Positions 10,705 to 20,755 of a stretch of 64,000 bases of DNA are shown piece after piece. Under the pieces are notes generated by a model, which worked only from the letters and a program-made list of their open reading frames with translations, had not been told where the DNA came from and made no database searches. The stretch spans positions 3,926,663-3,990,662 of the forward strand of contig NC_043744.1 in assembly GCF_004337985.1 (NCBI RefSeq), given 5' to 3'. The translations under genes were made by a program, and so were the position numbers. The first letter of the stretch is position 1, and each line of letters begins with the position of its first letter. Source of the stretch: Pyricularia pennisetigena. Taxonomy: Eukaryota > Ascomycota > Sordariomycetes > Magnaporthales > Pyriculariaceae.

Positions 10705-11005
10705 GGGCTCATCCCTAAAACCCAAAGCTCCAATAGTTAAGCCGTGGTTCAATTCGTGGTTTTGCACATACCTGTAAGTGTATCCAAAAACCTTTTGGGT
10801 TTAGGTCTGAGGACAATTTGTCGATTTTCGTAGTCTCAGTGCTCAGACTACAGTAGACCACCCTTACAGGGTAGATCGAGCGCTCCATGTACCTTATCAG
10901 CCACATTCTGAACCAGAGCGTTCTTTGGAAGGACCCAAAGGTACACGAACTGAGCCACGTGGAACGTGGCTCAATTGTGGAGCTCTGGGCTTCAGGGATG
11001 AGCAC
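10705..11005. repeat. short inverted-repeat element (MITE-like)
   Basis: The left arm begins GCTCATCCCT at 10707. The right arm, read on the minus strand from about 11003, begins with the same ten bases. Similarity continues for about 45 bp through AAGCTC/GAGCTC and a CAATTGAGCC-like block. The arms differ mainly by G/A transitions, with the left copy carrying A, as expected of C:G-to-T:A mutation. The roughly 300-bp unit has no coding capacity, and sequences related to its right arm occur at 6559-6600. It resembles a non-autonomous terminal-inverted-repeat element. Exact ends and target duplications are unclear: extra AGTCTCA/CTCAGACTAC motifs lie at 10831-10852 and 11045-11056. Confidence 0.55.
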
Positions 11006-11323
11006 TTGAGACTACTGTAGAATGCAGGGGGTTTTAGTTTAAGCACTCAGACTACTTGTCAGCACCGACGGAGCCAGTCGGTTCACTAAATAGTTTCATC
11101 TGATGATGTCTACCCCACGGGGTTCCCGAGGTTCTGCAATGATGTCACAACCATGTGATGACACGGAAGTTGCTTTGACGTGAATTTAGGTCAGGACTAA
11201 AAGGCAGCTCCTCCTGGTCCGTAATTTATTATGCTTGTCGTCCCCGCACAGCGACAACCTTACCTCGTCAGAGGCGAGTGGAAGTTCTCATCAGTAACAC
11301 CAAGAGGGACAGAAAACCACACA

Positions 11324-11890
11324 ATGAACAACATCTGCAGACCAGTCGAGATCGGGCACTTCGTCATCCGCACGCGCGAGGTTGCCCCCCTCGTGACCTA
11401 CTACAAGATGTTCTTCGGGGCGACGGTGGCGTCCGAGACGCACCCCATAACGTTCCTGACGTACGACGACGAGCACCACCGCCTGGCCATCATCCTGGAC
11501 CCGTCGGCGGTGCCGAAGCCGACGGGACGGCCTCCTCCGCCGACGTGCGGCTTCGACCACATCGCCTTCACGGTGCCGTCGGTGGGCCAGCTGCTGCGCT
11601 CGTACCGGCTGCGCAGGGACGCCGGCCTCACCCCGGCCTACTGCCTCGACCACGGCATGACCCTCAGCATGTACTACGTCGACCCGGACGGGAACAAGGT
11701 CGAGCTGCAGGCCGACTGCTTCGAGAACAAGGCGGACGCCGTCAGGTTCATGGGCACAAAGGTCTTTGCCGCCAACCCGAGGGGCGTCGAGTACGACCCC
11801 GACGAGCTGCTGGACAGGTTGGAGGCCGGGGAGAGCGAGGCTGGGCTGCTGGCGGGCATGCTGGGTAGGAAGACGATTGCAAATCTGTGA
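11324..11890 (+). CDS. vicinal oxygen chelate (glyoxalase/extradiol dioxygenase) family protein
   Basis: The 188-aa single-exon protein begins with the VOC pattern 'IGHFVIRT' and has a second half beginning 'GFDHIAFTV', the two beta-alpha-beta modules of this fold. Candidate metal ligands are His12, His79 and Glu127, the last in the 'DPDGNKVELQ' signature typical of extradiol-dioxygenase-like members. Substrate is unknown; relatives cleave catechols, isomerise glutathione adducts or bind antibiotics. The ATG at 11324 was preferred to an in-frame ATG at 11231 because the domain starts right after it and the context is good (A at -3). Codon third positions are very GC-rich, in contrast with the AT-rich compartment ending about 600 bp upstream and the relic zone downstream. 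No typical secretion signal. Cytosolic enzyme likely. Confidence 0.85.
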   Translation: MNNICRPVEIGHFVIRTREVAPLVTYYKMFFGATVASETHPITFLTYDDEHHRLAIILDPSAVPKPTGRPPPPTCGFDHIAFTVPSVGQLLRSYRLRRDAGLTPAYCLDHGMTLSMYYVDPDGNKVELQADCFENKADAVRFMGTKVFAANPRGVEYDPDELLDRLEAGESEAGLLAGMLGRKTIANL

Positions 11891-12621
11891 AAATCCAAGG
11901 GGCTCTTGTGGAACCTTTACTGCGTCCATCTGCTTGCGAGCCTTGAAGCATCAAGAATGAGCGCCAATGTCATGTTTATGCATGTCCTCTTCAAAATATC
12001 TCTGTTTGTTAAATACTGTATTCTGAGACGTCTTTCCTAATTCCGGAGCTTCACCCCGTTGACCCTCCTGGGCTTGCATCCAGGTTTGTGAAATAAGACG
12101 CAAATGGCGCAGCAACTCCCCTTGCATGACCGGTCTGGCCCATATCTACAGTCCCTTATATCTGGACACAAAGTCACCATGTATAGCACGAATCGTCTCC
12201 TAGACCCGGTGACGCTAGTGTTGGGGTTTATAAGCGCTCCACGGCTGTTGGGAGGCTGCGCTTCGATATGCCAGCATCAGAACATCGGCGAGGCGCTGGT
12301 GACACCGAATCCTATCCCTTTTGTCCGCTGGGGAATGGCAAAACGGTATGACATGTTGGCCGAGAGCAGCAAAAATACAATCCTGCGTCGAAGCAGCTCC
12401 AGTCAGAAGACCTCGGCCATCACAGCCTTCTCCAACTCGACGATGGCTTCATCTCGGCCCGGCGTGGTGTGCACTTTTTCACCGGTTCATCTAGGTCGCC
12501 ATGTCCACAATGCCGCACACCCTCATTTCACCACGTCATTACTACACAGACTGAGTCGGCCGCCTGTCAACTAGGCAATCATCAAGCTATACCCTACAGG
12601 GATCGCGTCCGCCCAGGCAGG
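11891..12621. other. intergenic with probable gene debris
   Basis: Open frames on both strands around 12100-12650 are short and unrecognised. A minus-strand stretch at about 12380-12470 reads as about 25 coherent codons ending in a stop, and may belong to the relic at 12622-12774 in another frame. No intact gene is seen. Confidence 0.35.
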
Positions 12622-12774
12622 TTACTGAGTGGACGACTCCAGCTGCTCGCCTAGCACATTTGCCAGTGTCGCTACTGTCCTGCCAGCCTCCAACTCTTCA
12701 ATGTGCATGGTGCGGTCTGTGAAACCTACGCTGTGCGGTATGAGATACGTGGCGAGCTTGTCGTCAGAATACAG
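12622..12774 (-). pseudogene. relic of an unidentified gene, C-terminal end
   Basis: On the minus strand, 50 codons read without interruption to a stop at 12622, with protein-like composition including 'IPHSVGFTDRTMHIEELEAG'. The frame is closed just upstream by TAA, and the next coherent coding-like run (about 12870-12966) is in another context and ends in TAG. It looks like the tail of a decayed gene. The family is not recognised. Confidence 0.3.
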
Positions 12775-12972
12775 TTTTTATGTAGGTGCGTGACAGAACC
12801 TCCATATGTTGAGGTTCGCTTGCCGTCTTTCAGTCCATCAAATGCATCCTGTTAGCCCCTTTTCACTGTTGGCAGCGCCAGTAGCACATATTCTACTTTA
12901 GCCTGGCGTACATCTCATGAACTGGAACGTTATTGCTTTGAACTTGCAAGCTTGTGCATCCAGCTGAGTCCC

Positions 12973-13849
12973 TTAATATGTCAGGAACCTCCTTGAGTCA
13001 CTTTGCTGGATTTGCGACTGCCTATCAACTATACTCAGAATATGCCACCTTTCCCCGAAGTGTCCCGAAGCTCGTCCAACAGTTTCTCCATCTCTTTCCC
13101 GTAAATCCGACTCGATACAAGTCTTGGAAGCACCCTCCAAATCGATCAAGGTAGCCTGGCCGTCGACATCAATGATGACATTGTGCTTGTTGATGTCTCC
13201 ATGTCGCACTCCGATCCTATGCAACTTTTGCAGTGCATTCTGGCAGCTTGACAAGTCATTTTCGGTAGCTGTGCGGCCACTGACGCGAGACATGACAAAC
13301 CCGATACATCTTCCTTCTTCAATGGGGTGCCCGAGGAATTTGGATCTAATCCCGTGGCCTTGCAGCCACTTTTATGTCAAAGGTTCAAACTCGTAGTACC
13401 CAGTCTCCCGCGTAAACCGGGCAAATTTGACAATAACCACAGAAGAGCCGAACCGAGAAGGGCAGGTCGCTTCATGCACGGTGGATCTCAGTTTGCGTCC
13501 CATCTGGGGTTCAAGGTGGTCAATCTGGACCGCGTGCCAGAGATTTACTGATGGTTGGGAGGCTCTCTTCAGACACTGTTTCGAAATAGGGGAGACCAGT
13601 GTCGAGATTGCGAGAAATGCGCCCAGTGTTCCAGTCGCCTGGCGGAAGAGGCGGCAGCAAGTCGATCAGACAAGGCTCGAAGCACATGTCGTCGGGGTCA
13701 AACAAACCACCAGAAACGGTGATGTGTTTGGTGAACTTCTGGTCAACGAGCAGTCGTAGGTGGCTTTCCTGGTCAGATTCAGGGTCTACATCTGCATTGA
13801 GCAGGCGTATTTTCGGGATATTTGTCTGCTGCATGATTGTGAGCTTCAA
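12973..13849 (-). pseudogene. kinase-like fungal gene broken by a frameshift and a stop
   Basis: Reading down from 13849, the frame shows features of a common fungal kinase-like family, often misnamed alpha-galactosidase A precursor: 'DPDDMCFEPCL', then 'LLPPLPPGDWN'. At about 13545-13552 one extra A shifts the frame. Removing that base lets the reading continue through 'LWHAVQIDHLE' and 'VVIVKFARF'. An in-frame TAA at 13374-13372 then stands where the family has an aromatic residue before 'WLQGHGI'. After it the frame stays open with 'LGHP.EEGRCIGFVM' and the catalytic-loop-like 'HGDINKHNVIIDVDG', ending at 12973. Two independent lesions with otherwise well-preserved sequence indicate recent loss. 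Sequencing error at both sites is less likely. The family's substrate is not established. Confidence 0.75.
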
Positions 13850-14763
13850 GCGGGATAGAAATTAGTTATCGACACAAAGGAGCAAGATTTGAGGCTTGCA
13901 TCTGCGGTAGGAGAGCTAGACATCGTCGCAAGGTGCAGTGGGCGCAATTCCGATGGCAATAGCCGAGAAAGCGAAGCGCGACTGGCAATATTTGACAAGC
14001 GACAGCTTCACGCGACAGAGCACAGAGGAGCGGCGGGCGGTAATTAAACGGCCCGCAATCACGTACGTGCTTTGGGTTGTTTCCTGCGCCAAGTTTTGCT
14101 TGAGGCCTGGGAAACGCCGAGGAAGCGCAGGCTGGCTGCTCAGGTCAATCAGCCGTAACGGAAACTTGAACGACTTGAATACCTGCCTGGCTTGGGCGCA
14201 CATCGAATGTGTCTTGTGAGATTCGACGACCAGTTAGCGGCGAGTGTCAACGCTTGTTGCGTATTTCGAGATTTCCAAGGGGAGATGAGATGTAAGTCGT
14301 GTGTCAATGCGACTGGAGCTGTACTTTGCCACATAGCATATAAGAACTTGCTCAACCTCTGCTTTTATAGCATTTACAGGCTCCATTCTCAGATTTGACA
14401 GAAACCAGTCTGTATTGATCGTTGAGGAAGATCCCGATTTATTGAGGTAGTCTTGCGTTTCCCGGCCCCAGACGTAGGTGGACATGGTCAAATTTATCCG
14501 ACATGAGCGATCGACCAAGTCTAGCTAACCCGTCAACCTCAATCAAGTACAGGGTAGGCGGGCACGTTGGCTCAGGCTCAAGTACATAGGGCGGTGAGTT
14601 TGGGAGCGAGTGGCAGAATTGTCCGGCAGGCATCACGATATTTCGATAACCCTCAACGATCAGCAATTCTTTATCCCGAGAAGCGCAAACTGCCACTGCC
14701 ACCGCCAATTGTAACGTGGCAAAAAGTCGGCCCCCGACAGCAATCCTCGAGGCGTCTCAAGAG
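13850..14763. other. relic zone upstream of SHE9
   Basis: Overlapping minus-strand frames at 13916-14203, 14234-14518 and 14439-14708 have protein-like stretches (for example 'LIEVDGLARLGRS' and 'YVWGRETQDYL') but change frame repeatedly, and no splice scheme joins them convincingly. They may be one decayed minus-strand gene. The last ~100 bp must also hold the SHE9 promoter and leader. Confidence 0.35.
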
Positions 14764-16260
14764 ATGGCGTCCCGCGCGTCGTTACGACCGCTTCTCCGAC
14801 CGGGCCCGAAGCGCATGCTCGGGACGCTATCCTTCTCTGCTGCTGCAGGTGCAACAATCCGCACGACTCCACTGTTGCCCTTGAAAACAGCTCGCAAGCT
14901 GCTGCAGCCATCCTCGGCATGCTGGAGCTGTCACCGGCTGCTTCAATTGCCTTGCGCGCGAAGTTTCCACTCGGGGGCCCCTCTCTCGTCGCATCCGACC
15001 TCGAACAATGGCAATCCACCTCGGCCGTCGTCTGCCGATACCGGCGATTCCATCCCAATCGCCATGCCGCCGCCAGAAGGATTTGGAGAGTCTGCAGCAC
15101 CAATTAGCTCCTCTTCAGGGCCATCATCAGCTTCGCCAAGCGAGCAACCGTCCGAACCAGAGCAAAAGGCCACCTCTTCAGAAACATCTCCCAACCAAGA
15201 ACAACAACAGCAACAAGCCCCCGCCACAGACGAACCGACCCCCTCGACGTCCCCAGACCCATCATCCACCGACGCAAAGAGCCCGCCCCAGCCCCTTACC
15301 GCCCGCCTCACCAACGCCATTGACAACCTGCAAACCCGCCTCCTGGCCGGCCAGCAGACCCTCAACGACCTGACGGGCTACTCGACGATCGAGCAGATCA
15401 AGCAGCAAAACGCCGAGCTCGAGAAGCAGCTGGCGGCGGCGCAAGCCCACCTCCGGCACGCGCGGCAGGCCTACAAGACGGCCCATTCCGCGCGGGCCTC
15501 AACGCAGCGCGAGGTGACGACGCTGCTGGCACGCAAGGACGGCTGGTCGCCGCTGGACCTGGAGCGCTTCACGACGCTGTACCGGCAGGACCACCAGCTC
15601 GAGACCGAGGCGCAGCGGGCCGCGCGTGAGCTGACCGAGGCCGAGGATGACGAGGCCCGCCTCTCGGCCGCCCTGACCAACGGCATCATGCGCCGGTACC
15701 ACGAGGAGCAGGTCTGGAGCGACCGCATCCGCCGCGCCAGCACCTGGGGAACCTGGGGCCTCATGGGCGTCAACATCCTCCTTTTTCTCGTCCTCCAGTT
15801 CGTCGCCGAGCCCTGGAGGCGTCGCAGGCTGGTCAGGAGCATCGCCGAGGGCGAAAAGCCCATGATGGACGAGGTCAAGCACGAGCTCGAGGCTGTCAGG
15901 GGCGCCCTGGCCGCGTTCGAGAAGAGCGCCGCCGCTGCTGCCGCTGTCCAGTCGACCTCTGTTGTCGACCCTGCTCTGTCATCGGTCCAAGCGGCTGCAG
16001 ACCAGGCAGAGGTCGTCGGGACGACCTCTGAAGAGATTGTCGTCACAGCCGGAACTGGCCCTGAGCCCGTCTCTCCCCCTGCTCAGCCATGGACCGAGGT
16101 TATCGTAGATCCTAAGCTGTGGGGTCCAGCTCTCTCCGACTTGTACAGTGAGCGGAGGATAGACCTTACAATGCGCGAGGTTTCCATAATAGCACTAGAG
16201 GGTGCCCTGGCAGGAGCAGTAATCTTTGCCGGTGCATTTGCCTTGCTAGTGAGGAGTTAA
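14764..16260 (+). CDS. SHE9: She9/Mdm33-family mitochondrial inner-membrane protein
   Basis: The 498-aa single-exon product has an Arg/Ser/Leu-rich N-terminus suited to mitochondrial import. A low-complexity Ser/Pro/Gln linker follows (about 75-175), with a CAA-rich glutamine run. A long heptad-rich coiled coil spans about 185-325 ('TIEQIKQQNAELEKQL'). A membrane segment lies at about 330-348 ('GLMGVNILLFLVLQFV'), then a matrix/intermembrane region, and a second membrane segment is at the extreme C-terminus (about 474-496). This layout is that of fungal She9/Mdm33, which acts in inner-membrane fission and mitochondrial shape. The start at 14764 is the first ATG of the frame; the frame is open further upstream, but only through a GTG. 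The alanine-rich stretch around 390-400 is low-complexity. It converges with PKC1. Confidence 0.85.
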   Translation: MASRASLRPLLRPGPKRMLGTLSFSAAAGATIRTTPLLPLKTARKLLQPSSACWSCHRLLQLPCARSFHSGAPLSSHPTSNNGNPPRPSSADTGDSIPIAMPPPEGFGESAAPISSSSGPSSASPSEQPSEPEQKATSSETSPNQEQQQQQAPATDEPTPSTSPDPSSTDAKSPPQPLTARLTNAIDNLQTRLLAGQQTLNDLTGYSTIEQIKQQNAELEKQLAAAQAHLRHARQAYKTAHSARASTQREVTTLLARKDGWSPLDLERFTTLYRQDHQLETEAQRAARELTEAEDDEARLSAALTNGIMRRYHEEQVWSDRIRRASTWGTWGLMGVNILLFLVLQFVAEPWRRRRLVRSIAEGEKPMMDEVKHELEAVRGALAAFEKSAAAAAAVQSTSVVDPALSSVQAAADQAEVVGTTSEEIVVTAGTGPEPVSPPAQPWTEVIVDPKLWGPALSDLYSERRIDLTMREVSIIALEGALAGAVIFAGAFALLVRS

Positions 16261-16844
16261 GGGAGGTACGTCTTTGACATGGCCCATTGGTACTCCAACG
16301 CCAAGTATATGCTGTATTTCTTTGTATATTATATGATCTCGCAATTAGACATCCAAACAGGCACCTTGGATAGACCAACAATGTAATCACGTCTGGATGA
16401 TGGACACTGTCCAGCTCAACACTCAAACCTCGCTTTGTATTATTACCATCTATCAATGCCACTCGTCCGTTGTTTGTTAAAACGAGTGAAGGGGTATTCT
16501 GAGAAGTAGTACGCAAAAGTGACGGCTCGACCAATCTCCGATCCATCCCCCAAAAGCTGACTCAATCAACCCGTAGCCGCGTATAGGTATCTTCGCGAAT
16601 TTTGGTTCTTATCTTCCAAGCACATGCTCGATCGCTGGTGTGGAGAATCCAACATTCTTGCTTCTGAACCGCTCGAATTCCCAGCAGATTCGATCAGCCA
16701 CTGAGAAAGTGCTGTGGAGGGCTCCATGTCAACATGCGACCAAAGATTCCACAGGACTATTCCTGCATGTGGCCCCCTGCGCTTATGTCCTTTGACGCCA
16801 ACCAAGTTGGCCAAATAAATTTGTTGCGGTTCCCATGAACATTC
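16261..16844. other. convergent intergenic region SHE9/PKC1
   Basis: Contains the 3' ends of SHE9 (plus) and PKC1 (minus). No gene seen. Confidence 0.6.
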
Positions 16845-19800
16845 TCAGTCGAAGTCTGCCGTGTACGAAAAGCCGCGGAACTCCTCCTGCATCGCTTGGG
16901 ACAAAACTTTTATCGAGAAGATCCTGGTTAGTTGCTGATAGAAAGACAAATCGTCAACCGCAGCCTTGGGAACTTACCTGATTGGACTGGTGTCAGGACA
17001 GGCGTAACACTAGTAAACTCCGAGTCAAAGTTACTCGTATCCGTGGCACTCTTGATCTGTGGCAGGAACGGCGGCGCAACGCGTTTGTGATAAATGTCAT
17101 CCCAGACTATGTTGCGGAAGAAGGGTTGCGACATGACCTCCTGGGCATCAGTCGGTCCACTTCCCAAACGCTGGTCCGGTTCCCTGGTGAGCAGCTTTTG
17201 CAGAATCGAAACAGAGTCGCGCGGCATGTGAATAGGATACAGCGGCTCGTCTGCCAGAATGGCATCGTAGATTTCATCTTCGTCTTCACCTCTGAAAGGA
17301 GACTGTTGAAGAAGCATCTGGTAGATCAAAACGCCAAACGCCCACCAGTCGACTGCTCGACCATACTTCTTGTCAAGCAAAATCTGCGCGCACACGTTAG
17401 TTACTCTTCGAAAACTAGTGAATCCGTATTTGCTTACTTCTGGCGCCATAAACTCGGGAGTACCGCAGAACGTGCTCGTGGTAGAGCCGTACCACATGTC
17501 TTCCTTGCAAAGACCATAGTCGGCAATCTTGATGTGACCGTCAAGAGTGAGAAGAATGTTGTCGAGCTTGAGATCGCGGTAGATGACACCGTTCTCGTGG
17601 AAGTACTTGAGAGCCAAGCAAACTTCGGCAGCATAGAACCTATAAGGTGTCAGTGAACATTTGCAGGATGTAACAGGGGCCAACAGGATTTTGTAGACTT
17701 ACTGGGCCCTACGGGTGCCGAACTGTCCTCGTTGGATGTGCAACATCAAATCTCCACCACTAATGTATTCTTCCACGAAGTATACACGCGTCTCAGTCTG
17801 GAAGCAGGCGTGTAGGTTGGTGAGGAAGGGATGGCGTTCGCGGTTGGCGATGAGGAACACTCGCTTCTCCGAGCGAATGCTCTCAACCTCGTCGTTCTCG
17901 ATGATGAACTCCTTCTTGAGAACTTTGATGGCATAGAGCTTCCTAGTCTTTTTGGATTCTGCAAGCATGACCTTGCCGAAGTTGCCCTTGCCAAGCACAG
18001 CCAAGAAGTTGAAGTGGTCAAGTCCAATGCGCTGGCCTGTTCCCGGATCCGTGGCTGAAGGAAGAGGCCTCTTTGCAGATGTCGGAATAACGGTTCCTGC
18101 AGTCGGCGAGATGATTTGTTGTTCCTGATGCTGCTGCTTGACAGGTGACAGGGGCTGCTGAACTTGTGATGCGTGCTGCTGGGGAGAGTACATCGGTTGT
18201 TGTTGCTGCGGCTGTTGGGGTCGAGCTTGTTGCTGCTGCTGAGCCATCTGCGGCTGGCTGCCGTATCCTCCGCTGATGTTGGCGTAGTCTGCAGGATTGT
18301 ACTTTCGCTGCTGGGGCTGTCCGTACGCCGCTTGCTGTTGCGGCGGCGGTGACTGCTGCGGTTGGGCGTATGGATCATCATGGGGACCATATGAACCATA
18401 GCGACCCCCGCTGGCCGAACTGTAATCAGTTATAGGCTGCTGTCCTTGCCGTCCAGGCTGAGAAGACATGGCTCCCGGCAGACCACTCATAGCAGCCGTT
18501 GCCGCAGCCGCAGCTTGAGACGAGCTTGACGTCCTATCTGGAGAAGTGATCCGCTGAGGTGAGGTTTGGCTAGAGTACATGAATTTGGCAGCTTCCGTGG
18601 CTTCAGGAGATGCCTGACCGTAGCTTGATCCCATGCCCTGAGAGAATGACGCCGACGGGGCGTGCCCGGATCCAGGCGGGCTCATTTTTCCACTGCGCAA
18701 CGTGCGGTCACTCATAGAGCTAGCCTTTTGCTGGCGTTGTTTTTGTGACCTGATACCCTCGAGAATTTGGTTTGCGACAGCCATCGACATACCGCAAAAA
18801 TCGGGCACCAGGTGTACACAGCCAGCATGGGCCGCCATTTGACACTCGCTGCATTTCCTGCAGTTCTTCTTCCCGAATGGCAATAAGTAACCGCAGTGAC
18901 AGCACCAATTAGCAGTGAGGTTAGAGAACGCCACGAATCTGTGGGGAATCCTGTGGTTGATCTTCTCCTCGTCAGGGTCAGTTTCAGCATTGGATTTGCT
19001 GATGCATTTGGTGACCACGCTCGTGTAGCACTTGATATGGCAAGTGTACTTGCAGTCCTCGCACTGCATCCCTGATCCACCCTTGAGGAAGTCCCCACAG
19101 AGCGCGCAGCGCATGATGTTGTAGAACTGGCGTTCCACAAACTTATGTCCATACATCTCGTGAACCTCCTCCTTGCGTTGACGGATGGCGCCCTTGCGTC
19201 CAAGACCCAAATCCACGGGGCGACGATCCTTGTTCTGCTTGAAAAAGTTCAGGCTGAGCTGGATGGAGCCAGTAGGCTCGAGGTTGAACCAGCCTGTAAT
19301 AGGTTCCTGAACCTGTCCCATCTGGCCTTGCTGACCTGGCTGCTGCGGATCCCCCGGTTGACCATACCCTTGCTGCTGGCCCTGGAAGCCGGGGGATACT
19401 GGCGGGCCACCAGGCTGCTGTTGTTGAGTATTCATTGGAAATTGTGGAGGGGGAACTCTAGCAGCAGGATTGTTGACGTCGCCCATACGGTCCGCTGACA
19501 CCCAGCCCAGACTATTAGTTTCCGCTTCGATCTTCTTCCTTCGCAGCTCTTCAGCGATATCAGATATTCTGACCCAGAGCATCCCTATGGGGATTGCGTG
19601 CTCTCCAGGTTTGTCATAAACGGTGAGCTCAATTTCGTTTGCCTTGTCGACCTCTACGTTGTGATATTCGTTCTCCCACCTGTCTGTTCGAGACACTCTG
19701 GTACGGGCGGCGATATTGTCCTCCACTTTGATCGCCACGAAAGTGTCGGGGCCCCGGGCAAAGCGTCCTGTCGGAGCGTGGTCGACATCTTTGATGGCAA

Positions 19801-20755
19801 TGACTCGAATCGATAGTTGACCGGTCAGTGGCTTCCGGAGGTTGGGCATGTTGATACTATCATCTGTTGGAGAGCAAAAAGTGTTAGCAGGTACTGTGTT
19901 TGGTCCCAAAGGAGCAGTGTCCGTCCAGCGCCGTATACGTACCATCCGGCGAGTCTCCTGAATCAATGTCTATGTGCAGTTCCTCATATCTTCGCAAAGC
20001 TTGTTTCAGAAGTACGATTTTTTGCTTGCTCTCAACCCGACGGGCGGCTGCATCGGCTCTGCTCTTCTTATCTCCCTCCATCTGATACAACTGTACCATT
20101 TTTTCAATACCTTTCAGGTACTGTTCCTCAACATTGAGCTTGAACTGAATTTGCGACAGCATAAGTTGAATCCGAGGGCCAAGGTATGGCGTATCGTATT
20201 TGATCAAATCTATCATGATATAAGGAACAGTTGTCAGCTAGGTAGTTTCTGATGATGTTAGATGGCAGTCATGTAAGCCACCCCGATCGACTCACCCAGC
20301 TTTGTAAAGTTTGGTCGTGTTTTTGGCATATGGCTCCCCGGGCCCTGGTTGGCGAAAGGACCTCGCGGCGGCATCAGATCGCCATGCTCGCCGATCTGAC
20401 TGTACTGCGTTTGGCCATAGCCGTCACCGCTAGCGCCATATCCCCCATCCTTAGGAGGAGGCATGGGGCCATCTTCCTCAACGGCACTTCGCGGGCGGGA
20501 CGAAGAGGATGCGCTGGCGGCAATGGTAGAGCCGCCGATGCTCAGGTTGTCCATCCCTTGGCCCATGCTGCGCATCTGCATTTCCCGCAGCGTCCCTTCA
20601 AAGAACTCGAGGTTGCGGCGGCCCTCGCGCATCTGGGTGTCGAGCTTGGATCGGACGGCATCATTGTTGGTCTGCTGTCGCATCAAATTGGCAGCATTGA
20701 TCAGAGCTTTCTCGCGCTCAATCTTTTTATAGATGTCTTGTATCCTGTCATCCAT
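16845..20755 (-). CDS. PKC1: protein kinase C (cell-wall integrity kinase)
   Basis: Six exons: 20755-20296, 20209-19943, 19863-17703, 17639-17438, 17383-16978 and 16906-16845, total 1185 aa. The model closes in frame with canonical GT-AG introns of 86, 79, 63, 54 and 71 bp, several with CTAAC branch sites. Domain order is that of fungal Pkc1. Rho-binding HR1 repeats lie at about 1-70 and 155-240. A C2-like domain lies at about 255-450. Two C1 zinc fingers are at about 482-529 and 550-599 (HX..CxxC..CxxC..HxxC pattern). A Gln/Pro-rich linker follows, then the kinase domain from about 860: GKGNFG loop, Lys889 in 'AIKVLKK', YRDLKLDN catalytic loop, DYG in place of DFG as usual in this family, and the '[13 protein letters not shown]' activation segment. 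The AGC tail ends in FRGFSYT. It activates the cell-wall integrity MAP kinase cascade downstream of Rho1. The start ATG at 20755 opens directly on HR1. Confidence 0.97.

Noticed and set aside
11291..11929. 212-codon frame antisense to the VOC gene, and a 196-codon frame in the +2 phase
   Set aside because: Both are shadows of the GC3-rich VOC gene, Arg/Val/Gly-rich with no motif.
14716..14763. 48-nt N-terminal extension of the She9 gene
   Set aside because: The extended frame starts with GTG; the first ATG is at 14764 and opens a plausible presequence.
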